Shown here: positions 25,071 to 33,765 of the stretch, one piece after another
Numbering within the stretch: the first letter of the stretch is position 1
Layout: every line of letters begins with the position of its first letter
DNA from: Bacillota bacterium
GTDB lineage: Bacteria; Bacillota; Clostridia; Christensenellales; UMGS416
DNA: 64,000 nucleotides
Assembly (NCBI GenBank): GCA_023398815.1
Contig: JAEWRW010000031.1
Span: 62,001-126,000, forward strand
Direction: 5' to 3'
The notes under the pieces: generated by a model
What the model was told of the DNA's origin: nothing
Database searches by the model: none
Seen by the model: only the letters and a program-made list of their open reading frames with translations
Translations under genes and position numbers: made by a program

Positions 25071-25283
25071 CTATCTTGATGCAAAAAGAGGGAACACTTC
25101 TGAAATCAGAAGTGTTCTGTTATGTAATGATTGGGTCGTTTCATTGACTTTTGAGACTCTATTCTTAAACTTCGTCACATAACCTGTGGTGTCAATGTAA
25201 TAGATGCCGTCCTCCGAATCCGCCGACAGGGTGCTCCTGTATTTCTCCGAAAAGTTCTTTCGCCTCCCAGCCTGTTCATGCAT
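25071..25283 (-). CDS. small AT-rich orphan ORF, possibly a gene remnant
   Basis: A 70-codon frame (MHEQAGRRKNFSEKY... ending FPLFASR) in a stretch of distinctly lower GC than its surroundings. I recognise no family, and no ribosome binding site is obvious. The DGIYYIDTTGYVTKFKNRVS segment looks protein-like. The frame is open upstream into the SIS gene, so it could be the tail of a larger gene that was cut and joined here. A 12-bp hairpin lies inside its 3' part. Confidence 0.3.
   Translation of the reverse strand: MHEQAGRRKNFSEKYRSTLSADSEDGIYYIDTTGYVTKFKNRVSKVNETTQSLHNRTLLISEVFPLFASR
25092..25117. terminator. hairpin terminator in the 25.0-25.3 kb gap
   Basis: GAACACTTCTGA pairs perfectly with TCAGAAGTGTTC. 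It lies between the convergent CNNM gene and the sugar operon. On the minus strand it is followed by CCCTCTTTTTGC, a usable U-tract for the sugar operon. Confidence 0.6.
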
Positions 25284-25296
25284 CCAGCTGATCCGT

Positions 25297-26028
25297 TTAC
25301 AAGCCTTCCCTTTCGTAGCGCGGCTCGACAAAGCTCTTGTTATAGTCGTTACCGCCGGGGAAGTTGGCGCTCTTGAGTACGCCGGGCATCTTGCCATGTT
25401 TGAGCAGCCCCTCGACGACCGCCGCCGTGACGCTCCACATGATGAACGCCGCAGAAAGGCCCGATGCCGCGCATAGATTGGCCTGCAGCCCCTCCACCGC
25501 CATCATGGCCTCGGCGGGCGGCGCACAGTTATCGATGACGACGTCGGCAAATTCATAGAGCCGTTTGCCGCTGGAATGAGGGCTCTCCACCTGGGTGGCG
25601 TAGGACTTCGACGTGATGGCGATGATCTTCATGCCCATCTTGCGGGCTTCGCAGGCCAGGTCCACCACGCCGAAGGTGCGCCCGGACACCGACCCCAGTA
25701 TGAACACATCGCCGGGGCGGGCGCCGGAGGCCCGCAGTGCATAGGTCGCCAGGCCCTCCATCGAGGTATTCAAGTCTGAGCGGTCGCGCTTGCGTACCGG
25801 GTTATCGACAGCCAGGTGATACTTGAACGGCTTATAGAGGATGAGGCCCCCGCCACGATAGATGAGCTCCGAATCGATGATGTGGCCCGAATCGTGAATA
25901 TGGACGCAAGCACCTTCCTCCACGGCCTGGGCGATGAGCGCGGCGGCTTTCAGGATGTTCTCCTTTTGGGTGTTGCGCACCTTCGCGTACAGTTCATCGA
26001 TGGTCTCCCAGTAGCGGTCGATCAACAT
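25297..26028 (-). CDS. SIS domain sugar isomerase-like protein 1
   Basis: A 243-residue sugar isomerase (SIS) domain protein. GACVHIHDSGHIIDSELIYR and GDVFILGSVSGRTFGVVDLA (phosphosugar-binding Ser/Thr-rich loop, about 108-127) fit the UPF0309-like group. It lacks glutaminase or deacetylase domains. It lies at the end of the operon 31 nt after a second SIS gene of similar size and motif order; the pair may form a heteromer or act on different phosphosugars. Confidence 0.78.
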   Translation of the reverse strand: MLIDRYWETIDELYAKVRNTQKENILKAAALIAQAVEEGACVHIHDSGHIIDSELIYRGGGLILYKPFKYHLAVDNPVRKRDRSDLNTSMEGLATYALRASGARPGDVFILGSVSGRTFGVVDLACEARKMGMKIIAITSKSYATQVESPHSSGKRLYEFADVVIDNCAPPAEAMMAVEGLQANLCAASGLSAAFIMWSVTAAVVEGLLKHGKMPGVLKSANFPGGNDYNKSFVEPRYEREGL

Positions 26029-26059
26029 GGCAAAGCCCCTCCCTTACTTGAGATAATGC

Positions 26060-26809
26060 TTAGCGGCCCATATAAAAGATATGGTCCCGGTAAACCTGCA
26101 GCATCCTTTGGTTGTGCTCGTCGCCTCCATCCAGGTTGGCCGACACGAATACTGGTGCAACGACGCCGGCTTGGGCGATCAGCGCCACGGCCTGAGCAAC
26201 CATGGCATTGAGTATGGCGGCACCCACGGCGGTGGAGGTCGGGCCGACCCTCTCCGGTACACCGTCTATGGTGAGAGACGAATCCCCAAGGCAGCCACAG
26301 TTGTCCAGCACAAGGTCAGCCACCTGATAGAGGTTCTCCCCACTGGGGTGGCGAGAGGCTTGCACGGTCGTCGTTTGCATGTTGGTCAGCGCAATGACGT
26401 ACGCGCCTTTCTCACGGCAGCGCAGTGCCACATCCACGGTGACGGTGTTGCGGCCGGAAACCGAGTGCACAATGACAACGTCTCCTTGGCCGATGGGCTG
26501 GTTGTCTACAATCACACGTCCGTAGCCTTCCAGACGCTCCATCTGGCTGGTCATCGTCGCCGGGTCCACATCCAGGCAAAGGCCGGGGGCGCGAATGGGA
26601 TTGATCGTTGCCATGCCGCCGGTGCGATAATAGAGCTCCAGCGCGACCAAGCCCGCGTGGCTGCAGCCGAAAGCAAAAATGTTCCGGCCACCCAGCGAGG
26701 CTTCGCAGAGTTTTTGTGCGCCGTGCAGGATGGCCTCCGACTGCGTGGACAGTACGGTGTCCAGTGTCCTTTGCAGGTTCACGATGTATTGCTGGATCAT
26801 ATTCTCCAT
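26060..26809 (-). CDS. SIS domain sugar isomerase-like protein 2 (UPF0309-like)
   Basis: A 249-residue SIS protein: FAFGCSHAGLVALELYYRTG at about 45-64, then GDVVIVHSVSGRNTVTVDVA, the phosphosugar loop, at about 112-131, and HPSGENLYQVADLVLDNCGC. The same order of motifs as the downstream gene marks them as paralogues. Start ATG 26809 follows GGGAGGCGG and lies 13 nt inside the preceding kinase gene, so translation is coupled. A role on the phosphorylated product of that kinase is likely. Confidence 0.8.
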   Translation of the reverse strand: MENMIQQYIVNLQRTLDTVLSTQSEAILHGAQKLCEASLGGRNIFAFGCSHAGLVALELYYRTGGMATINPIRAPGLCLDVDPATMTSQMERLEGYGRVIVDNQPIGQGDVVIVHSVSGRNTVTVDVALRCREKGAYVIALTNMQTTTVQASRHPSGENLYQVADLVLDNCGCLGDSSLTIDGVPERVGPTSTAVGAAILNAMVAQAVALIAQAGVVAPVFVSANLDGGDEHNQRMLQVYRDHIFYMGR

Positions 26810-27825
26810 GCTACCGCCTCCCTCGACTGCGGACGCGCAATCTTCATATCCGGGAATTGCCGGGATAACTGAGAACATGCCTCTTCCGCAGTTACTCCAT
26901 CGCCCAGCAATACCATGGCCGGGCCTGCCACAATGGGTTCAAAAAGCGGCCAGCGGATGTCCAAATCCGGCTGTTGGCGCAGCACCCGATCCCGGAAGGT
27001 CTCAAACATCGCCGGATGAGCCTTCCATGTGCCACCGGCACAGACCAGCCTTTTGCACTCATCCGGGATGTCATAGCGCTGCAGGAGGCACAGGGTTTGT
27101 GTTGCCAGCAATTCCCCCGCTTCCTGCAGGATACCGAGTGCCACCGTGTCGCCCAGGTTGGCCGCCTCACCCACAAGCCGGGTCAGCGAGGCGATCTGAC
27201 GGAATGGCGCGCTGGAACGATGCACGACCTCCACCATCTCATAATCTTGCTGCAGTTTCCACTCGCGCCGGATCAAGTCCAGCAGCAGTGTGGGGCGGGT
27301 CCAGCCCTCCAGGCTGGATACCACCGCGCGGATGGCCTGCTGGCCCACCCACGTGCCGCTGCCCTGATCCCCCAGCAACGGCCCCCAACCGCCCACGGTG
27401 GGGCCCCGGGAGTTCTGCCGAAGTGCCCGGGGCTTGTGTTCACCCGCACAGAGGAAAACGTCGGAGCCCGTCCCGGAAAGCGCCAAAATCCCCTCCCGCC
27501 AGAGGGCACCGGCCATCAGCCCCGCGACGGGCTCGCTCAAGGGCACATATTGGAGCACTTGCATCATATGCTCCAGCTCATTGTGCAAAAATTCAACAGG
27601 CCCCACGAACACGACATACACCCTGTCGATGGCGGCGGGCCGGTAGGTCAGAAACACCTGCTCCAGACAGCTCTTCACGTTGGAGAGTGCGTTCTCCGGC
27701 GTGGTGGAGTTGATGTTGACGCCGCCGGCAAGGCCCGTGCCCAAGGGCGTCAAATGCTGGTCGTATAGCAACATCTGCAGCTTGGTTCCGCCGCCATCGA
27801 CGGAAAGATAGACGCGATCCCCCAT
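26797..27825 (-). CDS. BadF/BadG family kinase, probable N-acetylglucosamine-type kinase
   Basis: A 342-residue actin-fold ATPase. The phosphate-1 motif VYLSVDGGGTKLQMLLYD is at the N-terminus and ALSGTGSDVFLC (phosphate-2, about 115) and GWGPLLGDQGSG (about 148-159, the GxGxxLGDEGSG-type motif) are well conserved, as in N-acetylglucosamine kinases. It presumably phosphorylates the imported sugar. It overlaps the SIS gene downstream by 13 nt. Confidence 0.82.
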   Translation of the reverse strand: MGDRVYLSVDGGGTKLQMLLYDQHLTPLGTGLAGGVNINSTTPENALSNVKSCLEQVFLTYRPAAIDRVYVVFVGPVEFLHNELEHMMQVLQYVPLSEPVAGLMAGALWREGILALSGTGSDVFLCAGEHKPRALRQNSRGPTVGGWGPLLGDQGSGTWVGQQAIRAVVSSLEGWTRPTLLLDLIRREWKLQQDYEMVEVVHRSSAPFRQIASLTRLVGEAANLGDTVALGILQEAGELLATQTLCLLQRYDIPDECKRLVCAGGTWKAHPAMFETFRDRVLRQQPDLDIRWPLFEPIVAGPAMVLLGDGVTAEEACSQLSRQFPDMKIARPQSREAVAWRI

Positions 27826-27878
27826 ACTCCGCTCCTACCTGGTGGAAACAATCCCCGCCGGGCCTGTGGCCGGTGAGC

Positions 27879-29921
27879 TCAAATCATACGGAAATCCAAA
27901 TGCGCCGGCGGCACGCATTCGCGCTTGACCTGCTCCAGCAGCGTGTCGGTGATTCCGTCTGCGCCGGCGCGTCGCATTGCCATCATGCGGAACCAGAGGT
28001 CGGTCAGCTTGACCTCGCCCTCGCGCACATCGGCCAGCTCGATGCTGCCGCCCAGCATCTCATCCGCCCGCTCCACGTCCCCCAGATTGAGCAGCGCCTC
28101 AATCAGCAGCACCTTCAGGCGGCCAACGGCCTGTACCTGCGATGGCAGACCTGCGTATACCCGCACGGCATCCGCGCTGCGGCCTGTTTGGAGCAAAGCG
28201 CTTAAGGCCTCCTTGGCCAGGTTTGGTTCCGGCAGCATCTCCACAGCCTCCAGCAGCAGGTCCGTCGCCTTTTGCCGGTCCCCAGCCATCTGGCGCAGCA
28301 CGGCCAGGCAGCGCAGCGCCCATGGATTGCGCGCCAACGCAAGCGAGCGCTCGAAGGCACTCTCGGCTTCCACCACCTTGCCCTCATGGGCCAGCGTCAC
28401 GCCATATTGGTAGTGCCCATACCAATGGTCGCTGCCGCCTTCGGCAATGGTTTCAGCCAGCAGCCGCTCCCATTCGGGGCCGATTTGGTAGCTGTCCGGC
28501 TCCTCAAGCGGCATTGGGCACGCAAGCTTCCGGTGCCGGATCAGTTCCAGCCAGGGGTGCTCCGCCCGGCCCAGCGCCGACTGCGGAAAGGAGAGGCCGC
28601 CGTCGCGGAACCGGTCTCCCAGTAGCTCCCGTTGCACATGGGCCCAGTTGGCGCCGGTCTGTACGATCTCACCGGGCACGCCATCGAGTTGTTCTTCGAC
28701 CATCCGAAGCAATCCCTCGAGTTTGTGACGGGGACAGGCCTCTTCCAGGGAGCGTTCCAACACAGCGCAAGCCGCGTCCCAATTGGGGCCATGCACCGCC
28801 TCCCGATCCGCGCGGATGGGCCCATAGGCCTCCATCCAGCTGATGGTGTGCCCACCAGCCATCGGCAGGTGTTCCAGCTGCGTACGCGCCAGCCCTGCCT
28901 GAATCTCCAGATAGGCACAGCCGGGCCGGGCCAGGAAGCTCTGCCAGTTCCGCCCGCCGGCACCCATGCCCCACACAAAGAGCTTTCGGCCCCGCAGCAC
29001 GTCGGTGGAGGTCTGGATGAAGCCGTAGCCGTCCGCGCCGACGGCGGAGATCCAACGCCGCTGTCCCTCGGGCACGTCGAAGAAAAAATCCATCGCTTGG
29101 GGAATCTGCGTGGCGTAGCTGATGTCCAGGTCCAACTTTCCCTGCCGGCCGGCAGCGGCGTTGAGCCCCTGCCAGTCCAGCGTCATAGCGGGGATGGGCT
29201 GCTTGGATACCTTGCCGCCATACCCCCAGCGGTAAGCCCGCTGCGCCGGCACGATGACGCGGACGTCCTCGCGCTCGTCCACCGCGATGTTGCTCCACCA
29301 ATAGACGGCGGTATCCTCGAGGGCGGCATTGTCAATGCGCACACGCACGAAGAGCTGGTGCGAATCATCGGGCAGCATCATCTCCACCCGGTAGACCAAG
29401 CGACGCACGCGCTCGTATTGATACATCCGCAGCACCGGTGTGCCGTCGGCAAGGGCCAGCCGCTCGGCGAACAGCCCATCCACAGTAAACGGCGTGTGCC
29501 CGATGATGCCAATGTTCCACTCGACCCCACCGGAAATCCACGCGTTGCGCAGCGCAAGGTTGCAGGGCTGGAACATGGGGTTTCGGTGCAGCAGCTCTCG
29601 TCCGGTGACTTTGTCCACCAGCGACCAAAGCCGACCGCCCAGCTCGGGCAATACAATCGCGCGGACGTAGTCGTTCTCGAGGACCGCTGCCCTCCAGGCT
29701 CGTTCCCGCTTGTTGCGGTCATAGCCGTCCTGCATCAGGTAAGGCAATATGCCGTTGACCTGCCCCCAGCCCATATACCGGGCCTCCTCAGGTGTGATCG
29801 TCTCTTCATCCACTGGGATCGAGGTGTGCAGATCCGCTGACTTGCGGATGTCCGGAAGTGGGTTGAGCTTCCCCAGGGATGCTGACAACATGGAATAGGG
29901 TTCAAAGGTTAGCCTGGACAT
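27879..29921 (-). CDS. DUF5107 protein with mutarotase-like fold and TPR tail
   Basis: A 680-residue protein. Residues about 60-330 look like a galactose-mutarotase-type beta-sandwich (IVLPELGGRLWSLVDKVTGR, GGVEWNIGIIGHTPFTVDGL), the DUF5107 region. Residues about 490-660 form TPR-like helical repeats (HYQYGVTLAHEGKVVEAESA and following). No signal peptide, so cytoplasmic. DUF5107 proteins sit in carbohydrate-utilisation loci of Firmicutes; activity is uncertain. Start ATG 29921 follows TTGGAGG. Confidence 0.75.
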   Translation of the reverse strand: MSRLTFEPYSMLSASLGKLNPLPDIRKSADLHTSIPVDEETITPEEARYMGWGQVNGILPYLMQDGYDRNKRERAWRAAVLENDYVRAIVLPELGGRLWSLVDKVTGRELLHRNPMFQPCNLALRNAWISGGVEWNIGIIGHTPFTVDGLFAERLALADGTPVLRMYQYERVRRLVYRVEMMLPDDSHQLFVRVRIDNAALEDTAVYWWSNIAVDEREDVRVIVPAQRAYRWGYGGKVSKQPIPAMTLDWQGLNAAAGRQGKLDLDISYATQIPQAMDFFFDVPEGQRRWISAVGADGYGFIQTSTDVLRGRKLFVWGMGAGGRNWQSFLARPGCAYLEIQAGLARTQLEHLPMAGGHTISWMEAYGPIRADREAVHGPNWDAACAVLERSLEEACPRHKLEGLLRMVEEQLDGVPGEIVQTGANWAHVQRELLGDRFRDGGLSFPQSALGRAEHPWLELIRHRKLACPMPLEEPDSYQIGPEWERLLAETIAEGGSDHWYGHYQYGVTLAHEGKVVEAESAFERSLALARNPWALRCLAVLRQMAGDRQKATDLLLEAVEMLPEPNLAKEALSALLQTGRSADAVRVYAGLPSQVQAVGRLKVLLIEALLNLGDVERADEMLGGSIELADVREGEVKLTDLWFRMMAMRRAGADGITDTLLEQVKRECVPPAHLDFRMI

Positions 29922-29993
29922 TGCATGTGCCTCCAACGGTGCAAATGAGCCCCAACAAAACAGCCGCAGCGGACGCGATGTGCGTGTATGAAT

Positions 29994-30031
29994 GCCGCCT
30001 CCCGTCCGGCGGAAACCGGACGGGGCGGCGG
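29994..30031 (-). terminator. large hairpin between binding protein and DUF5107 genes
   Basis: CCGTCCGG/CCGGACGG closed around a 6-nt loop and extended by GCCGCC/GGCGGC, without a T-run on the minus strand. In this position it may stabilise the 3' end of the binding-protein transcript, raising its level over downstream genes, rather than stop transcription. Confidence 0.55.
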
Positions 30032-30060
30032 CCTTACGGTTACTGAGCGAGAATCCCTTG

Positions 30061-31662
30061 TTACTTCTTGTTGGCGATGAAGGTGTCAGCCTGCTTCTGG
30101 ACTTCGTCCAGTATCTTCTGCAGGCCACTGCTGTAGAGTTTGTCGTTGAGCTGCTTGATCGTGCTGTCCACCTTGGCTTCGTCACCCAGCGAGCCTTTTT
30201 GCAGCGTGGGGACAAACTCTTCCACCACGCTGGTGCAGGCGGCAATCTCGTTCTTGATGGGCTCCATGTTGATAAGCATCCCCATATGGGTCGGAATGGC
30301 CGCTTTCGCATTGTACTCGCCGATGCGCTTGAGCGTAATGCCGTCCGGGCCGCCGTAGGACTCGGGGGCCTCCACGATCAGGAGGTTGCCGATGTCAGCG
30401 CCGTACCAAATCAGGTAGCCCATGTTGGCCGGGTCGCTGTTGCGGGGGGACCCCTCCAGCACCATCTTGCCGGCACTGTCGCGCAGGTAGTGCTGCCCTT
30501 CCACGCCGAAGCGCAGCATCGTCGCAAGCTTGGAGTCGGTGTTGAGCAGATTCACGAACATGAACACGCGCTCGGGGTTCTTGCAGTTGGCCGCAATGGA
30601 CGTGCCGCAGGAGGTGTAGTTGTTGGAGTCGGTCCACACGCGCTCCGGCGGGATCATGTCGGTTGTATACTTCGAGCTCAACAGGTGCTCGGGGACATAG
30701 GAATAGCCCCAACCCGGCATGCCCAGCGTCCTCGGGTCATCGGTCAGCGTGGTACCCTTCCCCTCATAGTCTTCCAGCATGACGCCGGCGTTCACCATGC
30801 GCACGTTGAACTTGCACAGGTTGGCAAACTCGGGTGTCTCATACAGGTTGAATATGGTTTTGCTGTCCTTGCCGGCGATGTCGTTGATGCCGTCAATGTT
30901 GCTGACCGCGAAGAATGTGTTGTTGATAAAGCTCTCCACCGCCAGGTTGTAGGGGAACGCTTCGCCGAGGCTGCTGTCAACCAGGGGCACACCGTCGAGC
31001 TTGCCGTATTTGGCGTCGCGCTTGGCCAGGGCATCCAGGAAGAACTGCTCCAGATCGGTGTAATTCTTATAGGTCTTGGGGATGGTCAGGCCCAGTTCTG
31101 TCGCCAGATCTTTGTTGTAGACAAAGGACATGATGTAGCAGTTGTCCTTCAAGGTCGGAACGCCATAGATATGGCCGTTGACGGTGATGGCGTCCCAGAC
31201 GGACTGGGGGAACATCGCCTTCACATCGGGGCCGTACTTGTCCATCAAGTCCTCCAGCGGGTAGAACGAGCCATTCTGCGACTGAATGGCGTAGTCCAGC
31301 TTGGAGAACACGCCAAAGTCGATGAGGCCAAAATCCTCGCCGGAGTTCACCATGACGGAAGCCTTGGAGGCCGCCTCCGTGCCACCCATGAAGTGCAGGT
31401 TCACCTTGGCGTTGATCAGCGGTTTGATGTACTCGTTGATCTTGTCAATGACCATCTGCGCGTCGGTCGGCTGGGTCAAGAAAAGGTTCCAATCAAACTC
31501 CACATAGGGCAGGTCATCGCTTTGGGGCTCGCTGCTGGAGCCGGCGCTGTCTGCCGGCGCGGAGTTGTTGACGTTCCCAGCGGGGGCGGCACACGCTGTG
31601 AGCGCCATCAACAGCGCCACACACAGCGAAAGGGCTTTCCAGAACGTGCAATGCTTCTTCAT
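30061..31662 (-). CDS. sugar ABC transporter substrate-binding lipoprotein, LipO/LplA-like
   Basis: A 533-residue extracellular solute-binding protein of the large carbohydrate family. The signal peptide ends in lipobox LMALTAC (Cys about 24), followed by a Ser/Asn/Pro-rich linker. The length, and LplB- and LplC-like permeases upstream, place it in the LplABC-type importers, which use a shared ATPase encoded elsewhere; none is in this operon. Start ATG 31662 follows AAGGAG with long spacing (about 12 nt). Confidence 0.87.
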   Translation of the reverse strand: MKKHCTFWKALSLCVALLMALTACAAPAGNVNNSAPADSAGSSSEPQSDDLPYVEFDWNLFLTQPTDAQMVIDKINEYIKPLINAKVNLHFMGGTEAASKASVMVNSGEDFGLIDFGVFSKLDYAIQSQNGSFYPLEDLMDKYGPDVKAMFPQSVWDAITVNGHIYGVPTLKDNCYIMSFVYNKDLATELGLTIPKTYKNYTDLEQFFLDALAKRDAKYGKLDGVPLVDSSLGEAFPYNLAVESFINNTFFAVSNIDGINDIAGKDSKTIFNLYETPEFANLCKFNVRMVNAGVMLEDYEGKGTTLTDDPRTLGMPGWGYSYVPEHLLSSKYTTDMIPPERVWTDSNNYTSCGTSIAANCKNPERVFMFVNLLNTDSKLATMLRFGVEGQHYLRDSAGKMVLEGSPRNSDPANMGYLIWYGADIGNLLIVEAPESYGGPDGITLKRIGEYNAKAAIPTHMGMLINMEPIKNEIAACTSVVEEFVPTLQKGSLGDEAKVDSTIKQLNDKLYSSGLQKILDEVQKQADTFIANKK

Positions 31663-31765
31663 TACCGAGTACGCTCCTTCCGTTCCTTTTGGCTTGTACT
31701 GCCTTATTTCACCCCGCACCATTACGGGGATAAAGCCGTGGCTGCGCTGTCGCACCCAGCAGCGC

Positions 31766-32707
31766 TTATTCCTTGATGCTGCCGATTGTCAGACCGCTGA
31801 TGAAGTAGCGCTGAAAATATGGATAGGCGAACAGAATTGGCAGGATGACGACCAATGTACAGGCCATGCGCAGGTTCTGGTCGGGCATGGATTGCAACAG
31901 CTTGATTCCGTCCGGTGTGCCAGCGATCTGTGCGTTCTGTTTGAGAAAGTCCATCTGCGCCTGGAGCTTGATGAGCATCGTTTGCAGCGGAACCAGCTTG
32001 GCCGTGTTGATGTAGAGCAGACCCGTGAACCAATCGTTCCAACGGCTAACGACATTGAAGAGCATGACGGTGGCGAGTCCGGCCTTAAACAGTGGCAGCA
32101 CGATGCGGAAAAAGATTGTGAAATGCCCCGCGCCATCGATGCGTGCCGACTCCATCAATGCGTCTGGAATCGATGTCTTGATGAATGTGCGCAGGATGAT
32201 GACGTAGTAGGCATTGACCAAGCCACCCAGCAGAAAAACCCAAACACTGTCACCGATATTGAGATAGCGCACGTTGAGGATGTAGCTGGGTACAAGACCG
32301 CCGGAGAACAGCATCGTAAAGAATAAGAACCATGTCAGAGGCCGCCGCATGACAAAGGTGCGCTGGGAGATGACATAGGCAAAGGTGGACATGAGCATCA
32401 ACGACAGAACCGTGCCGACAACCGTGTAAAAGATTGTGATGAGATAGGATTGCAGCAGCTGGTCACCTGTCTTAAAGAGATAATCGTAGGCCTGCAGCGT
32501 CCACCCAGTTGGTATCAGCGAGAATCCTCTGTAGGCGATGGAATCGGTGGTGGAAAAGGAGACGATGACGACCAACGCCATCGGAATGATAATGAGCAAC
32601 GTACCAAGGAACAGAAGAACCAGGAAAACCGTGTTCCACCGAAGAGACAACTGGCTGAGATTGTTTATGTTCCGTTTGGGTGTGTGCGCCCTGGCTAGTT
32701 GGAGCAA
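31766..32707 (-). CDS. sugar ABC transporter permease, LplC-like
   Basis: A 313-residue MalG-type inner-membrane permease with six helices. The EAA loop reads ALMESARIDGAGHFTIFFRI (about 195-214) and the C-terminus ends with PYFQRYFISGLTIGSIKE, typical of LplC/YtcP. The start is TTG 32707: GGGAGG is 8 nt upstream and no ATG fits. It lies 22 nt after its partner permease. Confidence 0.88.
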   Translation of the reverse strand: MLQLARAHTPKRNINNLSQLSLRWNTVFLVLLFLGTLLIIIPMALVVIVSFSTTDSIAYRGFSLIPTGWTLQAYDYLFKTGDQLLQSYLITIFYTVVGTVLSLMLMSTFAYVISQRTFVMRRPLTWFLFFTMLFSGGLVPSYILNVRYLNIGDSVWVFLLGGLVNAYYVIILRTFIKTSIPDALMESARIDGAGHFTIFFRIVLPLFKAGLATVMLFNVVSRWNDWFTGLLYINTAKLVPLQTMLIKLQAQMDFLKQNAQIAGTPDGIKLLQSMPDQNLRMACTLVVILPILFAYPYFQRYFISGLTIGSIKE

Positions 32708-32729
32708 AGCCTTATCCTCCCTTACAGAA

Positions 32730-33671
32730 CTAGAACATTGCGCTTTCCGCGTCGATCTTTGTCACAATCCAGTTGACAGCCAGCACCAGCACCAGGCCAA
32801 CCACCGACTGGAACAGGCCCGCCGCTGTGGCCATGCCGATGTTGTTGAGTTTCGTCAGGCCGCGGAACACATAGGTATCGATGACGTCCGTCACTGGATA
32901 AAGCAGGCCGGTGTTGCGCGTGACCGTATAGAACAAGCCAAAGTCACCACGAAAGATGCTGGCCATCGCCATGATGATGGAGATGCCCACGATTAGGCGC
33001 AGATGCGGCAGCGTGATGTAGCGTGCCTGCTGAAATTTCGTTGCGCCATCGAGCATGGCCGCCTCATAATAATCGTTTGAGATGCCGGAAATCACGGCCA
33101 GGAATAGTACCGTCTGATACCCAACGCCACGCCAAGCGTTAACGAAAACCAGCAACGGCGGCCATAACTCAAGTTTGTGGTACCAATTGGTGTCGCTCGG
33201 CAGGCCAAGCGTGCCCATAAGGGAATTGACCATACCACTCTGCTTATCCAAAAAGCCGTAGACGATGATGTTGATGACGGCGTACGACAAGAAGAACGGG
33301 AGCATGTAGATCGTCTGAATGACTTTCGCGATTCGCTGGGTGCGCAGCAGACTCAATATCATCGCCAACACCAGGGCAAGGCCCATGTTGAAGAGGATGA
33401 AGACCAAGTTGTACAGCACCGTGTTTCGTGTAATCGAGAAGGCGTCCGTCGTTGCAAACAGGAACTTGAAATTCGCAAAACCAACAAAAGGGCTGCTCCA
33501 CACACCGGCGGAGTTGTTATAGTTCTGAAAGGCAATCAGCAGGCCAAGCATCGGTACATAGCAGAAGACTGCCAACCATATTACCGACGGTGCGGCCATG
33601 ATGTAGAGAGCGGTGTCCTCTTTGCGGAAAATCCTCCGCCGTCGCTTTGGGAGTACACCAGACTTATCCAT
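32730..33671 (-). CDS. sugar ABC transporter permease, LplB-like
   Basis: A 313-residue MalF-type permease, first gene of the operon. A basic N-terminus (KRRRRIFRK) is followed by helix 1 and GLLIAFQNYNNSAGVWSSPF, typical of LplB/YteP. The EAA loop reads YYEAAMLDGATKFQQARYIT (about 207-226). Start ATG 33671 follows GGAGG at 6-nt spacing. The promoter and a DasR/NagR-like operator lie immediately upstream. Confidence 0.88.
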   Translation of the reverse strand: MDKSGVLPKRRRRIFRKEDTALYIMAAPSVIWLAVFCYVPMLGLLIAFQNYNNSAGVWSSPFVGFANFKFLFATTDAFSITRNTVLYNLVFILFNMGLALVLAMILSLLRTQRIAKVIQTIYMLPFFLSYAVINIIVYGFLDKQSGMVNSLMGTLGLPSDTNWYHKLELWPPLLVFVNAWRGVGYQTVLFLAVISGISNDYYEAAMLDGATKFQQARYITLPHLRLIVGISIIMAMASIFRGDFGLFYTVTRNTGLLYPVTDVIDTYVFRGLTKLNNIGMATAAGLFQSVVGLVLVLAVNWIVTKIDAESAMF

Positions 33672-33708
33672 CGTTACCTCCGGGGCTGAATAACTCAAAT
33701 AATGGACC

Positions 33709-33724
33709 AGATGTCTAGACCACT
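33709..33724. promoter_or_regulatory. DasR/NagR (YvoA)-like operator
   Basis: AGATGTCTAGACCACT (minus: AGTGGTCTAGACATCT) matches 13 of 16 positions of the known dre consensus type AGTGGTCTAGACCACT, used by GntR/HutC regulators that respond to glucosamine- or N-acetylglucosamine-phosphate. It lies just downstream of the -10, where binding would block transcription. The predicted regulator is not in the window. Confidence 0.7.
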
Positions 33725-33735
33725 TTACCCTTACT

Positions 33736-33765
33736 ATTATAGTTTTTCCTTTTGAAATATGTCTA
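33736..33765 (-). promoter_or_regulatory. promoter of the seven-gene sugar operon
   Basis: On the minus strand: -35 TAGACA (33760-33765), 18-bp spacer, perfect -10 TATAAT (33736-33741). The operator at 33709-33724 covers about +5 to +20. Confidence 0.75.
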
